A stretch of 64,000 nt of DNA from JABAAW01 sp965216605 (GCA_965216605.1 CBDCGG010000002.1:62001-126000); one strand, 5' to 3'. Shown: positions 42,415 to 52,278, counted from the stretch's first letter. Program-made: numbers and translations. The notes: generated by a model not told the origin, from the sequence alone.

Positions 42415-44386
42415 TCATGCTAGGTTGTGCCAGAAGGAGCCCGACACTTCCGCAAAGTTGCCATCGCTACCGTATTCGATATTGATCGTAAAGGCAGCAG
42501 AGCCTGTTCCTGTGTCGGGATTGGCATCGAAAGCATCGAGGATCGCTATGGTGTCGGCGATGTCATCCTCACTATCCTTGTCGATGGTGATTTCAAGGTT
42601 ATCTCCTAGACCTGACAAAGTTTGCAGAAGAAGCAGAGAAATCTGCTGCTTCGTAAGCACCCTCGAATCGCAAGGTCATGACGTCTCCTGGTGTGTCTAC
42701 GATGGTGTCTGAGCCGTCGCCTACGAGGAACCCATAGGTGTCCGCGCCTGTGCCGCCGTCAAGGTAATCGTTGCCATACCCGCCTCCTAGGAGGTCGCTG
42801 AACGCACCGCCCTCAAGGATGTCGTCGCCATACCCGCCGAAGAGCCAGTCCCAGCGCGCCGCCATCAAGGGTATCGCTGCCATCCCCACCGGAGAGAAGG
42901 TCGTTGCCATACCCGCCTTCAAGGCGGTCGTCGCCTTCGTCTCCGAAAAGATAATTGTTCCCGCCATCGCCCGTCAACCAGTCGTTGGCGAGTCGAGCCG
43001 AGAAAATGTCTTCGATGTCGGTGAGGGGTCGCCCAGCGGCTTCGTTGTTGTTAGCAGTAAAGCCATGCGTTCCGTCGAAGTCTTGTTGTTCTTCTCCTTG
43101 CAACAACAGGCTCACCCTCACCCCTGTACTAGAGTAGCCGTAGAAAGCAGTATCTAGCCCATCCCCCCCGTCAAGGATGTTGCAAGCCGTCGTCGCCCGC
43201 GCCACGCCCTGAAAGAGGAACGCCCTAGAAGGTAAGAAACCGTCGTCGAAAGCGCCACCCTCAAGGAGGTCGTCGCCAAGCCTGCCGTTGAGGTAGTTGT
43301 CCCCACCATCGCCCGTCAGCCAATCGTTAGGAGTCAGAGCCTACGATGCCTTCGATGTTGGTGAGGATGTCGCCCATAGCTTCGTTTTGGGCTTCGTTGT
43401 TATTAGCAGCAAAGCCATGCGTTCCGTCGAAAACTTGTTGTTCTTCTCCTTGCAACAACAGGCTCACTCTGACTCCTTTGCCAGCGAAATCGTAGCGAGC
43501 TGTGTCTGCCCCCTCTCCACAATTTAGCTAAATATTTCTTCGCCTGCAAAATATGAAAAGAAAATAAGCATCGAAATAATGTTGGAAGAGAAAAATATTG
43601 ACAAGGATAACTATAAGCACCTGACTATGAGAAAGTATGCAAAGATGGTTATCCCCGTGAGTTTTCGTTACCCTCAAGAATATCTACGCCCGCGCCACCG
43701 TCTAGGTAGTCCCTGCCCTCGTTACCCTCAAGGATGTCGTTGCCTTCGCCGCCCTCAAGGCGGTCGTCGCCGTCACTGCCGTAGAGGGTATTGTTCTCTC
43801 CATCGCCCGTCAGCCAATCGTTGGAGTCCGAGCCTACGATGTGTTCGATGTCGGTGAGGATATCGCCAACAGCGTCGTTGTAGTTCTTGTTAAAGCCATG
43901 CGTTCCGTCGAAGTCTTGTTTTTTGCACCCCTTTAAAAACTTGCTGAACAAGGACACGCGGAATCTCAACCCTATTTTATCTTCCCTGTATAATTGCAGA
44001 GGGAAGTGTAGTAAGCAATGTCTAATCCCTTAGCACCATCAAGGGTATCTGCGCCCGCACCGCCATCAAGGACTGAAGTGCGCCCGCACCGCCATCAAGA
44101 ATGTCGTCGCCCGCGCCGCCCTCAAGGGTGTCATCGCCATGCCCGCTCTCAAGAATGTCATCGCCCGCGCCGCCGTAGAGGCGGTCGTTGCCACTCTGTC
44201 CATAGAGGCTATCGTTGCCCAGCCCCCCCTCAAGGATGTCGTCGCCCGCGCCGCCCTGTAAGCCGTCGTCGCCCAGCCCCCCCTCAAGGGTGTCGTCGCC
44301 AGCCCTGCCGTAGATGGAGTCGTTGCCTGCAGTGCCTGTAAGATGATTGTTTCGAGAATGCTTCGATTTCTCCGAGAAGTCGCCAT
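42415..44386 (-). pseudogene. decayed RTX (hemolysin-type calcium-binding) gene
   Basis: The start context (GAGGAAAATACCATGGCGA at 44386) and the C-terminal end match the two intact paralogues, but the frame is broken several times. Breaks lie just after the start, near 44080 (DDILDGGAGA then out of frame), near 43970, near 42850 and near 42610, where FVR runs into a stop before GDNLEITIDKDSED. Pieces such as GDGENNTLYGSDGDDRLEGG and DTIVDTPGDVMTLRFEGAYE are clearly RTX. An AT-rich segment of about 150 bp (43530-43675) interrupts the middle and is unlike the rest. The pieces together correspond to a protein of about 600 residues. Confidence 0.85.
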
Positions 44387-44613
44387 GGTATTTTCCTCTG
44401 TGCGTTGGGATGATGAAAAGGAGAGTAAGTCTCCACAAACACAACCCTAGCACTCAACAGCAACGATTCCACCCATAAAAGTGCGCTCCCCTAAAAAACA
44501 CCAAAAAACCTGCAAGCGCGTCATAGCAAGGCGAGAAAGAAAGTAGCGTTGCTTTCTCCTCAGCCCTTGCCTCCTCCTCTTGGCTGTGACGCAGGGTTAG
44601 AGCAGGATAGAGC

Positions 44614-46407
44614 TCATGCTAGGTTGTGCCAGAAGGAGTCCGACACTTCCGCAAAGTTGCCATCGCTGCCGTATTCGATATTGATCGTAAAGGCAGTAGA
44701 GCCTGTTCCTGTGTCGGGATTGGCATCGAAAGCATCAAGGATCGCTATGGTGTCGGCGATGCCGTCCTCACTATCCTTGTCGATGGTGATTTCAAGATTA
44801 TCTCCTACCCTGGCAAAGTTTGCAGAAGAAGCAGAGAAATCTGCTTCTTCGTAAGCACCCTCGAATCGCAAGGTCATGACATCTCCTGGTGTGTCTACGA
44901 TGGTGTCTGAGCCGTCGCCTGTGCGGAACACATAAGTATCTGCGCCCTCGCCGCCGCCAAGATAGTCCTTGCCTGCGCCGCCCTCAAGGAGGTCGTTGCC
45001 ACTCTCGCCGTAGATCTGGTCGTTGCCCGTGTCGCCAAAAAGAGCGTCTACACCTGTACCGCCGATGAGAAGGTCTCTGCCCGCACCACCATCAAGGAGG
45101 TCGTTGCCCGCGCCGCCGATTATGAAGTCGACACCATCTCCACCTTCGAGGGTGTCATCGCCATCGCCACCATCAAGGCGGTCGTCGCCATCTTCGCCGT
45201 AGAGGTTGTCTTTGCCCATCTCCCCCTCAAGGCGGTCGTCGCCATCGTATCCAACAAGAATGTTGTTCCCGCCATCGCCCGTCAGCCAGTCGTCGTGGTT
45301 GGAGCCCCAGATTCCTTCGATGTTGATGAGGATGTCACCCACAGCTTCGTTGTTGTTGGCGGTAAAGCCATACATTCCATCGAAGTCTTGTTGTTCTCCT
45401 TGCAACAACAGGTTAACCCTAACCCCTTTGCCAGATAAAGAATAGCGAGCAGAGTCTGTCCACGCGCCACCGTCAAGGGTGTCTGCGCCATCCCCGCCGT
45501 AGAGAACATCATACCCCTGCCCGCCCTCAAGGTGGTCGTCGCCCGCGCCGCCGTAGAGACGGTCGTAACCCACGCCGCCGTAAAGGCGGTCGTTGCCATC
45601 ATTGCCGTAGAGGCGGTCGTTGCCCCCGTCGCCTTCGATGCGGTCGTCGCCCTCCTGCCCGTAGAGACGGTCGTTGCCATACCCACCGTAGAGGCTGTCG
45701 TTGCCATACCCACCGTCGAGGTGGTCGTAGCCCCCGCCGCCGTAGAGGCGGTCGTTGCCATCCTCGCCGTAGAGGCGGTCGTAGCCCCTGCCGCCCTCAA
45801 GGATGTCATCGCCTCCTTGCCCGTACAGCCGGTCGTTTCCGTTGCTACCGACTAGCCTATCTTCCTCGCTCTCCCCTACATAAAGAGTGTATATATCAGA
45901 CCCTTCTCCATTTAAAGTGCTAAGCATATAGCGCCCGTTCGCGTAAGAAGCCTCGTCAATCAAAACACTGCTACCAAAAAACTCCTCGTGTTCGATCCGT
46001 ACCCCCTCGCTGGTACGCGTAACCGAAAACCCATCCCAATTATTATAGCTAACACCTAAAAAAATGAGCAAATCGTTTCCCGCCGCATCCGTGATCACAT
46101 CGTGTCCGAAAACGTTGCTAAAAGCGTATTGATCGTTGCCCTGCTCCCCCTCAAGGCGGTCGTTGCCATCACCACCCTGAAGGATGTCGTCGCCAGACCC
46201 TCCGTAGAGATGGTCGTCGCCTACACCACCCTCAAGGATGTCGTTGCCTTCGCCGCCAAGGAGGTGGTCGTAGCCCGCGTTGCCATTAAGGTGGTCGTCT
46301 CCCGCGCCGCCGATGAGCGTATCGTTGCCACCCCTGCCGTAGAGGTAGTCCCTGCCCGCAGTGCCTATAAGAAGATTGTTTTGATCGTTGCCGTAGATAG
46401 TCGCCAT
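44614..46407 (-). CDS. RTX calcium-binding protein, 597 residues
   Basis: Starts MATIYGNDQNNLLIGTAG. Most of the chain is nonapeptide repeats GGxGxDxLx, which fold into calcium-bound beta-rolls outside the cell. A non-repeat segment (about 150-195: HDVITDAAGNDLLIFLG) and one DWLTGDGGNN module precede the C-terminal domain of about 110 residues (TYVFRTGDGSDTIVD to FWHNLA). That domain is nearly identical to the end of the giant neighbour and probably contains the type I secretion signal. There is no Sec signal and no catalytic domain. A GAGGA ribosome site lies before the ATG. A C17 tract sits 41 nt upstream of the start, so expression may be phase variable. Confidence 0.9.
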   Translation of the reverse strand: MATIYGNDQNNLLIGTAGRDYLYGRGGNDTLIGGAGDDHLNGNAGYDHLLGGEGNDILEGGVGDDHLYGGSGDDILQGGDGNDRLEGEQGNDQYAFSNVFGHDVITDAAGNDLLIFLGVSYNNWDGFSVTRTSEGVRIEHEEFFGSSVLIDEASYANGRYMLSTLNGEGSDIYTLYVGESEEDRLVGSNGNDRLYGQGGDDILEGGRGYDRLYGEDGNDRLYGGGGYDHLDGGYGNDSLYGGYGNDRLYGQEGDDRIEGDGGNDRLYGNDGNDRLYGGVGYDRLYGGAGDDHLEGGQGYDVLYGGDGADTLDGGAWTDSARYSLSGKGVRVNLLLQGEQQDFDGMYGFTANNNEAVGDILINIEGIWGSNHDDWLTGDGGNNILVGYDGDDRLEGEMGKDNLYGEDGDDRLDGGDGDDTLEGGDGVDFIIGGAGNDLLDGGAGRDLLIGGTGVDALFGDTGNDQIYGESGNDLLEGGAGKDYLGGGEGADTYVFRTGDGSDTIVDTPGDVMTLRFEGAYEEADFSASSANFARVGDNLEITIDKDSEDGIADTIAILDAFDANPDTGTGSTAFTINIEYGSDGNFAEVSDSFWHNLA

Positions 46408-46447
46408 GGTATTTTCCTCTGTGTGTTGGAGTGATAAAGAAGAGAGT

Positions 46448-46464
46448 CCCCCCCCCCCCCCCCC
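46448..46464. promoter_or_regulatory. 17-base poly-C (poly-G on coding strand) tract upstream of an RTX gene
   Basis: An uninterrupted run of 17 C lies 41 nt before the ATG at 46407 in an otherwise conserved leader. The leaders of the sister genes at 44386 and 52278 share the flanking sequence but have short mixed sequence in its place. Tracts like this are classic sites of slipped-strand length change. Here it could alter promoter spacing or the 5' untranslated region. Confidence 0.8.
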
Positions 46465-46503
46465 GAGAAACAACCCTAAAACCTCGAAAGCGGGTCAGAG
46501 CAA

Positions 46504-46535
46504 GACGAGAAAGCAAGTAGCCTTACTTTCTCGTC
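46504..46535 (-). terminator. 10-bp perfect hairpin after the giant RTX gene
   Basis: GACGAGAAAG (46504-46513) pairs with CTTTCTCGTC (46526-46535) across a 12-nt loop, 53 nt beyond the stop of the 1,896-residue RTX gene. A weaker version lies after the paralogue (near 44540-44570) and near 52551-52567 after ampG. No U tract follows, so intrinsic termination is uncertain. Confidence 0.45.
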
Positions 46536-46587
46536 AGCCCTTGCCTCCTCCTCGTGGCTGTGACGCAGGGTTAGAGCAGGATAGAGC

Positions 46588-49500
46588 TCAGGCTAGGCTG
46601 TGCCAGAATGAATCCAACACTTCCGCAAAGTTGCCATCGCCGCTGCCGTATTCGATGTTGATCGTAAAGGCGGCAGAGCCTGTTCCTGTATAGGGATTGG
46701 CATCGAAAGCATCGAGGATCGCTATGCTGTCGGCGATGCCGTCCTCACTATCCTTGTCGATGGTGATTTCAAGGTCGTCTCCTACCCTAACAAAGTTTGC
46801 TGAGGAGGCGGTGAAATCTGCGGCTTCGTAAGCACCATCGAAGCGCAAGGTCAGGGTATCTCCTGGTGCGTCAACGATGATGTCTGAGCCCCTGCCTACG
46901 CGGAACACATAAGTATCTGCGCCCGCGCCGCCGACGAGCATATCGTTACCATACCCGCCTACGAGGATGTCGCTGTGCGAGCCGCCATCAAGGTGGTCGT
47001 CGCCATACCCGCCGAAGAGGTAGTCGTTGTCCCCGCCGCCCTCAAGGCGATCAATTCCCTCGCCGCCAGCAAGGATATCGTTGCCTATCCCGCCCTCAAG
47101 GCGGTCGTTGCCTTCGTATCCCAAAAGACGGTTGTCTTCAACATCGCCCGTCAGCCAGTCTTCGTGGTTGGACCCGTAGAGACGTTCGATGTCGGTGAGA
47201 ATGTCGCCAACAGCTTCGTTGTTGTTGGCGGCAAAGCCATGCGTTCCGTCGAAGCCTTGTTGTTCTCCTGTAAGAGAAAGATCAACCCTGACCCCTGTAC
47301 CAGAGTAACCATAGAAAGCAGTGTCTATCCCTTCGCCACCGTCAAGGATATCTGCGCCTATGCCGCCATAGAGGCCGTCGTCACCAGCACCGCCCTCAAG
47401 GCGGTCGACGCCACGCCCTCCCGTAAGAATGTTATCCCCACCATCGCCCGTCAGCCAATCGTCGTGGTCTGACCCGTAGAGATTCTCAATGTTGGTGAGG
47501 ATGTCGCCTATAGCCTCGTTGTTGTTGGCGGTAAAGCCATGCGTTCCGTCGAAGCCTTGTTGTTCTCCTGTAAGAGAAAGATCAACCCTGACCCCTGTAC
47601 TAGAGTAACTGTAGAAAGCAGTGTCTTCCCCCTCTCCACCGTCAAGGATGTCTGCGCCCTCGCCGCCGTAGAGGTAGTCCTCGCCATCTCCGCCGTAGAG
47701 TTTGTCGTCGCCCTCGCCGCCGTAGAGGTAGTCCCAGCCCGTGCCACCCTCAAGGATGTCTGCGCCATCGCCGCCATCAATAACGTCGTCGTCCGCGCCG
47801 CCGTAGAGACGGTCGTCGCCAACGCCTCCGTAGAGGTGGTCGTCGCCATCGTCACCCTCAAGGATGTCGCTGCCTGCGCCGCCGTAGAGGAAGTCGTCGC
47901 CTACACGTCCGTAGAGGGCGTCGTTACCTGCGCCGCCATCAATAATGTCGTTGCCGCCAGGCCTACCCACTTGTAAGTAGTCGCCGTAGAGGCGGTCATC
48001 GCCCGCGCCACCCTCTAGGAGGTCTGCGCCCGCGCCGCCCTCTAGGAGGTCGTCGCCCGCGCCGCCGTAGAGACTGTCGGTGCCATACGCGCCCTCAAGG
48101 GTGTCGTTGCCCAGCCCCCCCTCAAGGCGGTCGTCACCATTGTCGCCCCAAATCCTGTTGTTCCCATCATCGCCCGTCAGCCAGTCGTTGCGGGTTGACC
48201 CAAAGAGGACTTCGATGTTGGTTAGTCTGTCGCCAACAGCTTCGTTGTTGTTGGCGGCAAAGCCATGCGTTCCGTCGAAGTCTACTTGCGCTCCTATAAG
48301 GGTAAGATCAACCCTAACCCCTGTACTAGAGTAACTGTAGAAAGCAGTGTCTCGCCCTTCTCCACCCTCAAGGATGTCTGCGCCCTCGCCGCCGACGAGT
48401 CGGTCGTTGCCACTACCGCCGTAGAGACGGTCGTTGCCATCCCCACCTACGAGGATGTCGTAGCCAGATTCGCCGTAGAGGAAGTCATTGCCCGTACCGC
48501 CATCGAGACGGTCGTTGCCCGCACCGCCGTAGATGAGGTCGTAACCCGCGCCGCCATAAAGAATGTCGTTGCCGCCATGCCCACCTCCAAATAAGTTGTC
48601 TCCGTAGAGGCGGTCATTGCCCGCACCGCCGTAGAGATGGTCGTTGGCAAAACCGCCGTAGAGGGTGTCGTTGCCCGCACCGCCGTAGAGGTTATCGTCG
48701 CCCTCCTCGCCGTAGAGCTGGTCAAAACCATCGCCGCCGATGAGTGTGTCGGCACCTTTAGAACCGTAGAGGCGGTCGTTGCCAGCCCCGCCCTCAAGGC
48801 GGTCGTTGCCCGCTCCTCCAGTAAGCGCGTTGTTTCCACCATCGCCTGTCAGCCAGTCGTCGTGGTCTGACCCGTAGAGGTGTTCGATGTCGGTGAGGAT
48901 ATCGCCCACAGCGTCGTTAGTGCTGTCCTTGAGCGACGACCACTTAAAGGGCGCACGAAAGCCATGCGTTCCGTCGAAGTTTCGTTGCGCGCCTGTAAGT
49001 GTAAGATCAACCCTGACCCCTTTAGCAGAGTTGTCGTAGCGAGCAGTGTCTGTCCCCTCGCCACCGTCAAGGATGTCCGCACCCACCCCGCCCTCAAGGT
49101 CGTCGTTGCCATCGCCACCGTCAAGGATGTCCGCACCCACCCCGCCATAAAGGTGGTCGTTGCCTGCGCCGCCGTGGAGGTGGTCGTTGCCCTCGCCGCC
49201 GTAGAGGTAGTCTGTGCCTTCGCCGCCGTAGAGGCGGTCGTTGTTCCTGCCTCCCCAGAGGTAGTCCAAGCCCTCACCGCCATCAAGGCGGTCATCGCCA
49301 TCCCCGCCATCAAGGCGGTCATCGCCATCACCGCCGTCGAGGGTATCGTCGCCCACGCCGCCGTAGAGGGTGTCCCCGCCATTTTCGCCGTCGAGGTTAT
49401 CGTCGCCTGCGCCGCCGTAGAGGGTGTCCCCGCTATTCCCGCCGTCGAGGGTATCATCGCCCGCGCCGCCGAGGAGGGTGTCCCCACCCTCACCGCCGTC

Positions 49501-52278
49501 GAGGTTATCGTTGCCCGCGCCGCCGAGGAGGGTGTCCCCACCCTCACCGCCGTCGAGGTTATCGTTGCCCGCGCCGCCGAGGAGGGTGTCCCCGCCCTCA
49601 CCGCCGTCGAGGGTATCGTTGCCCGCGTCGCCGTAGAGGGTGTCCCCGCCCTCACCGCCGTCGAGGGTATCGTTGCCCGCGCCGCCGTAGAGGGTGTCCC
49701 CGCCCTCACCGCCGTCGAGGGTATCGTCGCCCTCGCCGCCGTAGAGGGTATCCCCGCCCTCACCGCCGTAGAGGGTATCATCGCCCGCACCGCCGTCAAG
49801 GCGGTCGTTGCCTGCGCCGCCGTCAAGGAGGTCTGCGCCCACGCCGCCAGCAAGGCTGTCGTTGCCAACCCCGCCATAAAGGATGTCTGCGTCCACGCCG
49901 CCAGCAAGGCTGTCGTTGCCAACCCCGCCATAAAGGATGTCTGCGTCCACGCCGCCAGCAAGGCTGTCGTTGCCAACCCCGCCATAAAGGAGGTCTGAGC
50001 CCTCACCGCCGTCGAGGGTATCGTCGCCCACGCCGCCATAAAGGAGGTCTGATCCCACGCCGCCATCAAGGAGGTCGTCGCCCACTCCACCATCAAGGGT
50101 GTCGTCGCCATTGCCGCCATGGAGCTCGTCATTGCCCTCGCCGCCATCAAGGAGGTCGTTGCCCCCGCCGCCCTCAAGGCGGTCATCGCCAGCGCCTCCA
50201 GTAAGCGCGTTGTTCCCGCCATCGCCCGTCAGCCAGTCGTTGAAGTCCGAGCCTCTGATGTTTTCGATGTTGCTGATACGGTCATCCACGGCTTCGTTTT
50301 TGTTGGCGGTAAACCCATGCGTTCCGTCGAAGTCTTGTTGCGCTCCTGTAAGAGAAAGATCAACCCTGACCCCTTTAGCAGAGTTGTCGTGGCGAGCAGT
50401 GTCTGTCCCTTCGCCACCATCAAGGATGTCTGCGCCCTCGTCGCCGTAGAGATTATCGTTGCCCCGCTTCCCCTCAATGCGATCATTGCCTGCGCCGCCA
50501 TGGAGCTCGTCATCGCCTTCGCCGCCATCAAGGAGGTCTACGCCCTCGCCGCCATCAAGGTGGTCGTCGCCTGCGTCGCCATGGAGCTCGTCGTCGCCTT
50601 CGCCGCCCTCAAGGAGGTCGTCGCCTGCGTCGCCATGGAGCTCGTCGTCGCCCTCGCCGCCCTCAAGGCGGTCTACGCCCTCGCCACCCTCAAGGTGATC
50701 ATCGCCAGACCCGCCCTCAAGGAGGTCGTCGCCATTGTTTCCCAAAATCATGTTGTTCCCGCCATCGCCCGTCAACCAGTCGTTGCGAGTCGAGCCGAAA
50801 ATGCCTTCGATATTGGTGAGGCGGTCGCCCACGGCTTCGTTGTTGTTGGCGGTAAAGCCATGCGTTCCGTCGAAGTCGATTTGCGCTCCTGCAAGGGTAA
50901 GATCAACCCTAACCCCTTGAGAAGAAAAACGGTAGTTAGCAACATCTACCCCTTCGGCACCATCAAGGATGTCTGCGCCATCGCCGCCGCCGAGATTATC
51001 GTTGCCCGCGCCGCCATAAAGACGGTCTACGCCACGGCTGCCAACAAGAATGTCGTCGCCATTGCCACCGTCAAGGCGGTCGTCGCCATACCCGCCGGAG
51101 AGGTAGTCGTCGCCAGACCCGCCGAAGAGGGTATCATCGCCCTCATCGCCGTTGATGAAGTCATTGCCAGCGCCGCCATCAAAGCGATCGTTGCCCTCGC
51201 GGCCATAGAGGTCGTCATCGCCCGCACCGCCGTTGAGCGTATCGTTGCCATACCCGCCTACGAGGACGTCGTTGCCCTCGCCGCCGCCGAGGTAATCGTT
51301 GCCAGACCCGCCCTCAAGGCGGTCGTTGCCAACCCCGCCGTAGATGTTGTCGTCGCCAGACCCGCCGTAGAGCTTGTCGTTGCCTTCTCTGCCGCGCAAG
51401 TCGTCGTTGTCATTGCCGCCATCAAGGTTGTCGTTGCCAGACCCGCCCTCAAGGCGGTCGTTGCCGTCCCCGCCATCAAGGCGGTCATCGCCACTGCCGC
51501 CGTAGAGCTGGTCCCCGCCCGCGCCACCATCAAGGCGGTCATCGCCATCCCCGCCCTCAAGGCGGTCGTCGCCATCGAATCCCAAAAGATGATTGTTCCC
51601 ACCATCGCCCGTCAACCAGTCGCGGCTAGACGTGCCAATAATGTTTTCGATGTTGGTGAGAATGTCGTTCACGGCGTCGTTGTTGTTGGCGAAGCCATAC
51701 GTTCCGTCGAAGTCTTGTTGCGCTTCTGTAAGATTAAGATCAACCCTGACCCCTTTATCAGTAGGAGAGCTGGCGTAGCTAACAAAGTCTGACCCATCGC
51801 CACCGTCAAGGATGTCGTTGCCAGACCCGCCGTCGAGGATGTCACTGCCCGCGGCGCCGAGGAGGTGGTCATGGTCAGCACCGCCGGAGATGTGGTCGTC
51901 GCCCGCGCCGCCATAAAGGAGGTCGTTGCCCGCGCCGCCATAAAGGTGGTCACTGCCATCGCCGCCAATAATGGTATCGCCGCCATCGTTGCCCAAAATG
52001 TTGTCCTCGCCATCCGATCCAAGAATGGTGTCGTTGCCCACGCCGCCGTCGATGTAGTCGTCGCCATCCGATCCATAAATGGAGTCGTCGCCCGCGCCGC
52101 CTTCGATGTAGTCGTCGCCCAAGGAGCCCAAGAGTCTGTCGTTGCCCGCGCCGCCGCTGATGGAGTCGTCGCCCGCGTCGCCGTTGATGTAGTCATCGCC
52201 GTCACCGCCGCTGATGCGGTCATTGCTCGGGGTGCCGTAGATGCGGTCATTGCCCGCATTGCCAGTGATATTCGCCAT
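46588..52278 (-). CDS. giant RTX calcium-binding protein, 1,896 residues
   Basis: Starts MANITGNAGNDRIYGTPSND after a good GAGGA ribosome site. Nearly the whole chain is RTX nonapeptides arranged as seven large modules. Each module has beta-roll repeats, then a GVRVDL(S/T)L.GxQxDFDGTHGF segment, NNNEAVGD.LTNIE, and GS..NDWLTGDGGNN. The region coded by 49320-50040 has near-perfect 18-residue repeats. The last about 110 residues (TYVFRVGRGSDIIVDAPGD to FWHSLA) are shared with the paralogues and probably direct type I secretion. No signal peptide and no enzyme domain were seen. It is likely a secreted surface-layer, adhesin-like or calcium-scavenging protein. The secretion ATPase and adaptor genes are not in the window. 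Confidence 0.92.
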   Translation of the reverse strand: MANITGNAGNDRIYGTPSNDRISGGDGDDYINGDAGDDSISGGAGNDRLLGSLGDDYIEGGAGDDSIYGSDGDDYIDGGVGNDTILGSDGEDNILGNDGGDTIIGGDGSDHLYGGAGNDLLYGGAGDDHISGGADHDHLLGAAGSDILDGGSGNDILDGGDGSDFVSYASSPTDKGVRVDLNLTEAQQDFDGTYGFANNNDAVNDILTNIENIIGTSSRDWLTGDGGNNHLLGFDGDDRLEGGDGDDRLDGGAGGDQLYGGSGDDRLDGGDGNDRLEGGSGNDNLDGGNDNDDLRGREGNDKLYGGSGDDNIYGGVGNDRLEGGSGNDYLGGGEGNDVLVGGYGNDTLNGGAGDDDLYGREGNDRFDGGAGNDFINGDEGDDTLFGGSGDDYLSGGYGDDRLDGGNGDDILVGSRGVDRLYGGAGNDNLGGGDGADILDGAEGVDVANYRFSSQGVRVDLTLAGAQIDFDGTHGFTANNNEAVGDRLTNIEGIFGSTRNDWLTGDGGNNMILGNNGDDLLEGGSGDDHLEGGEGVDRLEGGEGDDELHGDAGDDLLEGGEGDDELHGDAGDDHLDGGEGVDLLDGGEGDDELHGGAGNDRIEGKRGNDNLYGDEGADILDGGEGTDTARHDNSAKGVRVDLSLTGAQQDFDGTHGFTANKNEAVDDRISNIENIRGSDFNDWLTGDGGNNALTGGAGDDRLEGGGGNDLLDGGEGNDELHGGNGDDTLDGGVGDDLLDGGVGSDLLYGGVGDDTLDGGEGSDLLYGGVGNDSLAGGVDADILYGGVGNDSLAGGVDADILYGGVGNDSLAGGVGADLLDGGAGNDRLDGGAGDDTLYGGEGGDTLYGGEGDDTLDGGEGGDTLYGGAGNDTLDGGEGGDTLYGDAGNDTLDGGEGGDTLLGGAGNDNLDGGEGGDTLLGGAGNDNLDGGEGGDTLLGGAGDDTLDGGNSGDTLYGGAGDDNLDGENGGDTLYGGVGDDTLDGGDGDDRLDGGDGDDRLDGGEGLDYLWGGRNNDRLYGGEGTDYLYGGEGNDHLHGGAGNDHLYGGVGADILDGGDGNDDLEGGVGADILDGGEGTDTARYDNSAKGVRVDLTLTGAQRNFDGTHGFRAPFKWSSLKDSTNDAVGDILTDIEHLYGSDHDDWLTGDGGNNALTGGAGNDRLEGGAGNDRLYGSKGADTLIGGDGFDQLYGEEGDDNLYGGAGNDTLYGGFANDHLYGGAGNDRLYGDNLFGGGHGGNDILYGGAGYDLIYGGAGNDRLDGGTGNDFLYGESGYDILVGGDGNDRLYGGSGNDRLVGGEGADILEGGEGRDTAFYSYSSTGVRVDLTLIGAQVDFDGTHGFAANNNEAVGDRLTNIEVLFGSTRNDWLTGDDGNNRIWGDNGDDRLEGGLGNDTLEGAYGTDSLYGGAGDDLLEGGAGADLLEGGAGDDRLYGDYLQVGRPGGNDIIDGGAGNDALYGRVGDDFLYGGAGSDILEGDDGDDHLYGGVGDDRLYGGADDDVIDGGDGADILEGGTGWDYLYGGEGDDKLYGGDGEDYLYGGEGADILDGGEGEDTAFYSYSSTGVRVDLSLTGEQQGFDGTHGFTANNNEAIGDILTNIENLYGSDHDDWLTGDGGDNILTGGRGVDRLEGGAGDDGLYGGIGADILDGGEGIDTAFYGYSGTGVRVDLSLTGEQQGFDGTHGFAANNNEAVGDILTDIERLYGSNHEDWLTGDVEDNRLLGYEGNDRLEGGIGNDILAGGEGIDRLEGGGDNDYLFGGYGDDHLDGGSHSDILVGGYGNDMLVGGAGADTYVFRVGRGSDIIVDAPGDTLTLRFDGAYEAADFTASSANFVRVGDDLEITIDKDSEDGIADSIAILDAFDANPYTGTGSAAFTINIEYGSGDGNFAEVLDSFWHSLA
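49320..50040. repeat. 54-bp tandem repeat array inside the giant RTX gene
   Basis: Units of exactly 54 bp (18 codons, two nonapeptides) recur. About eight units encode GGEGGDTL.GGAGND.LD between about 49335 and 49790. Three identical units (the ccagcaaggctgtc core at about 49847, 49901 and 49955) encode GGVGNDSLAGGVDADILY. Such near-identity at DNA level points to recent unit duplication. Confidence 0.85.

Noticed and set aside
49320..50040. Regular 54-bp repeats resembling a CRISPR array
   Set aside because: The units are contiguous and nearly identical with no unique spacers, they code for RTX nonapeptides in frame, and no cas genes are present.
48880..51792. Long plus-strand open frames rich in Val-Ala (VVARAAVEVV...) opposite the RTX genes
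   Set aside because: They are antisense to GC-rich nonapeptide codons and lack start context and any family pattern. The minus-strand RTX frame explains them fully.
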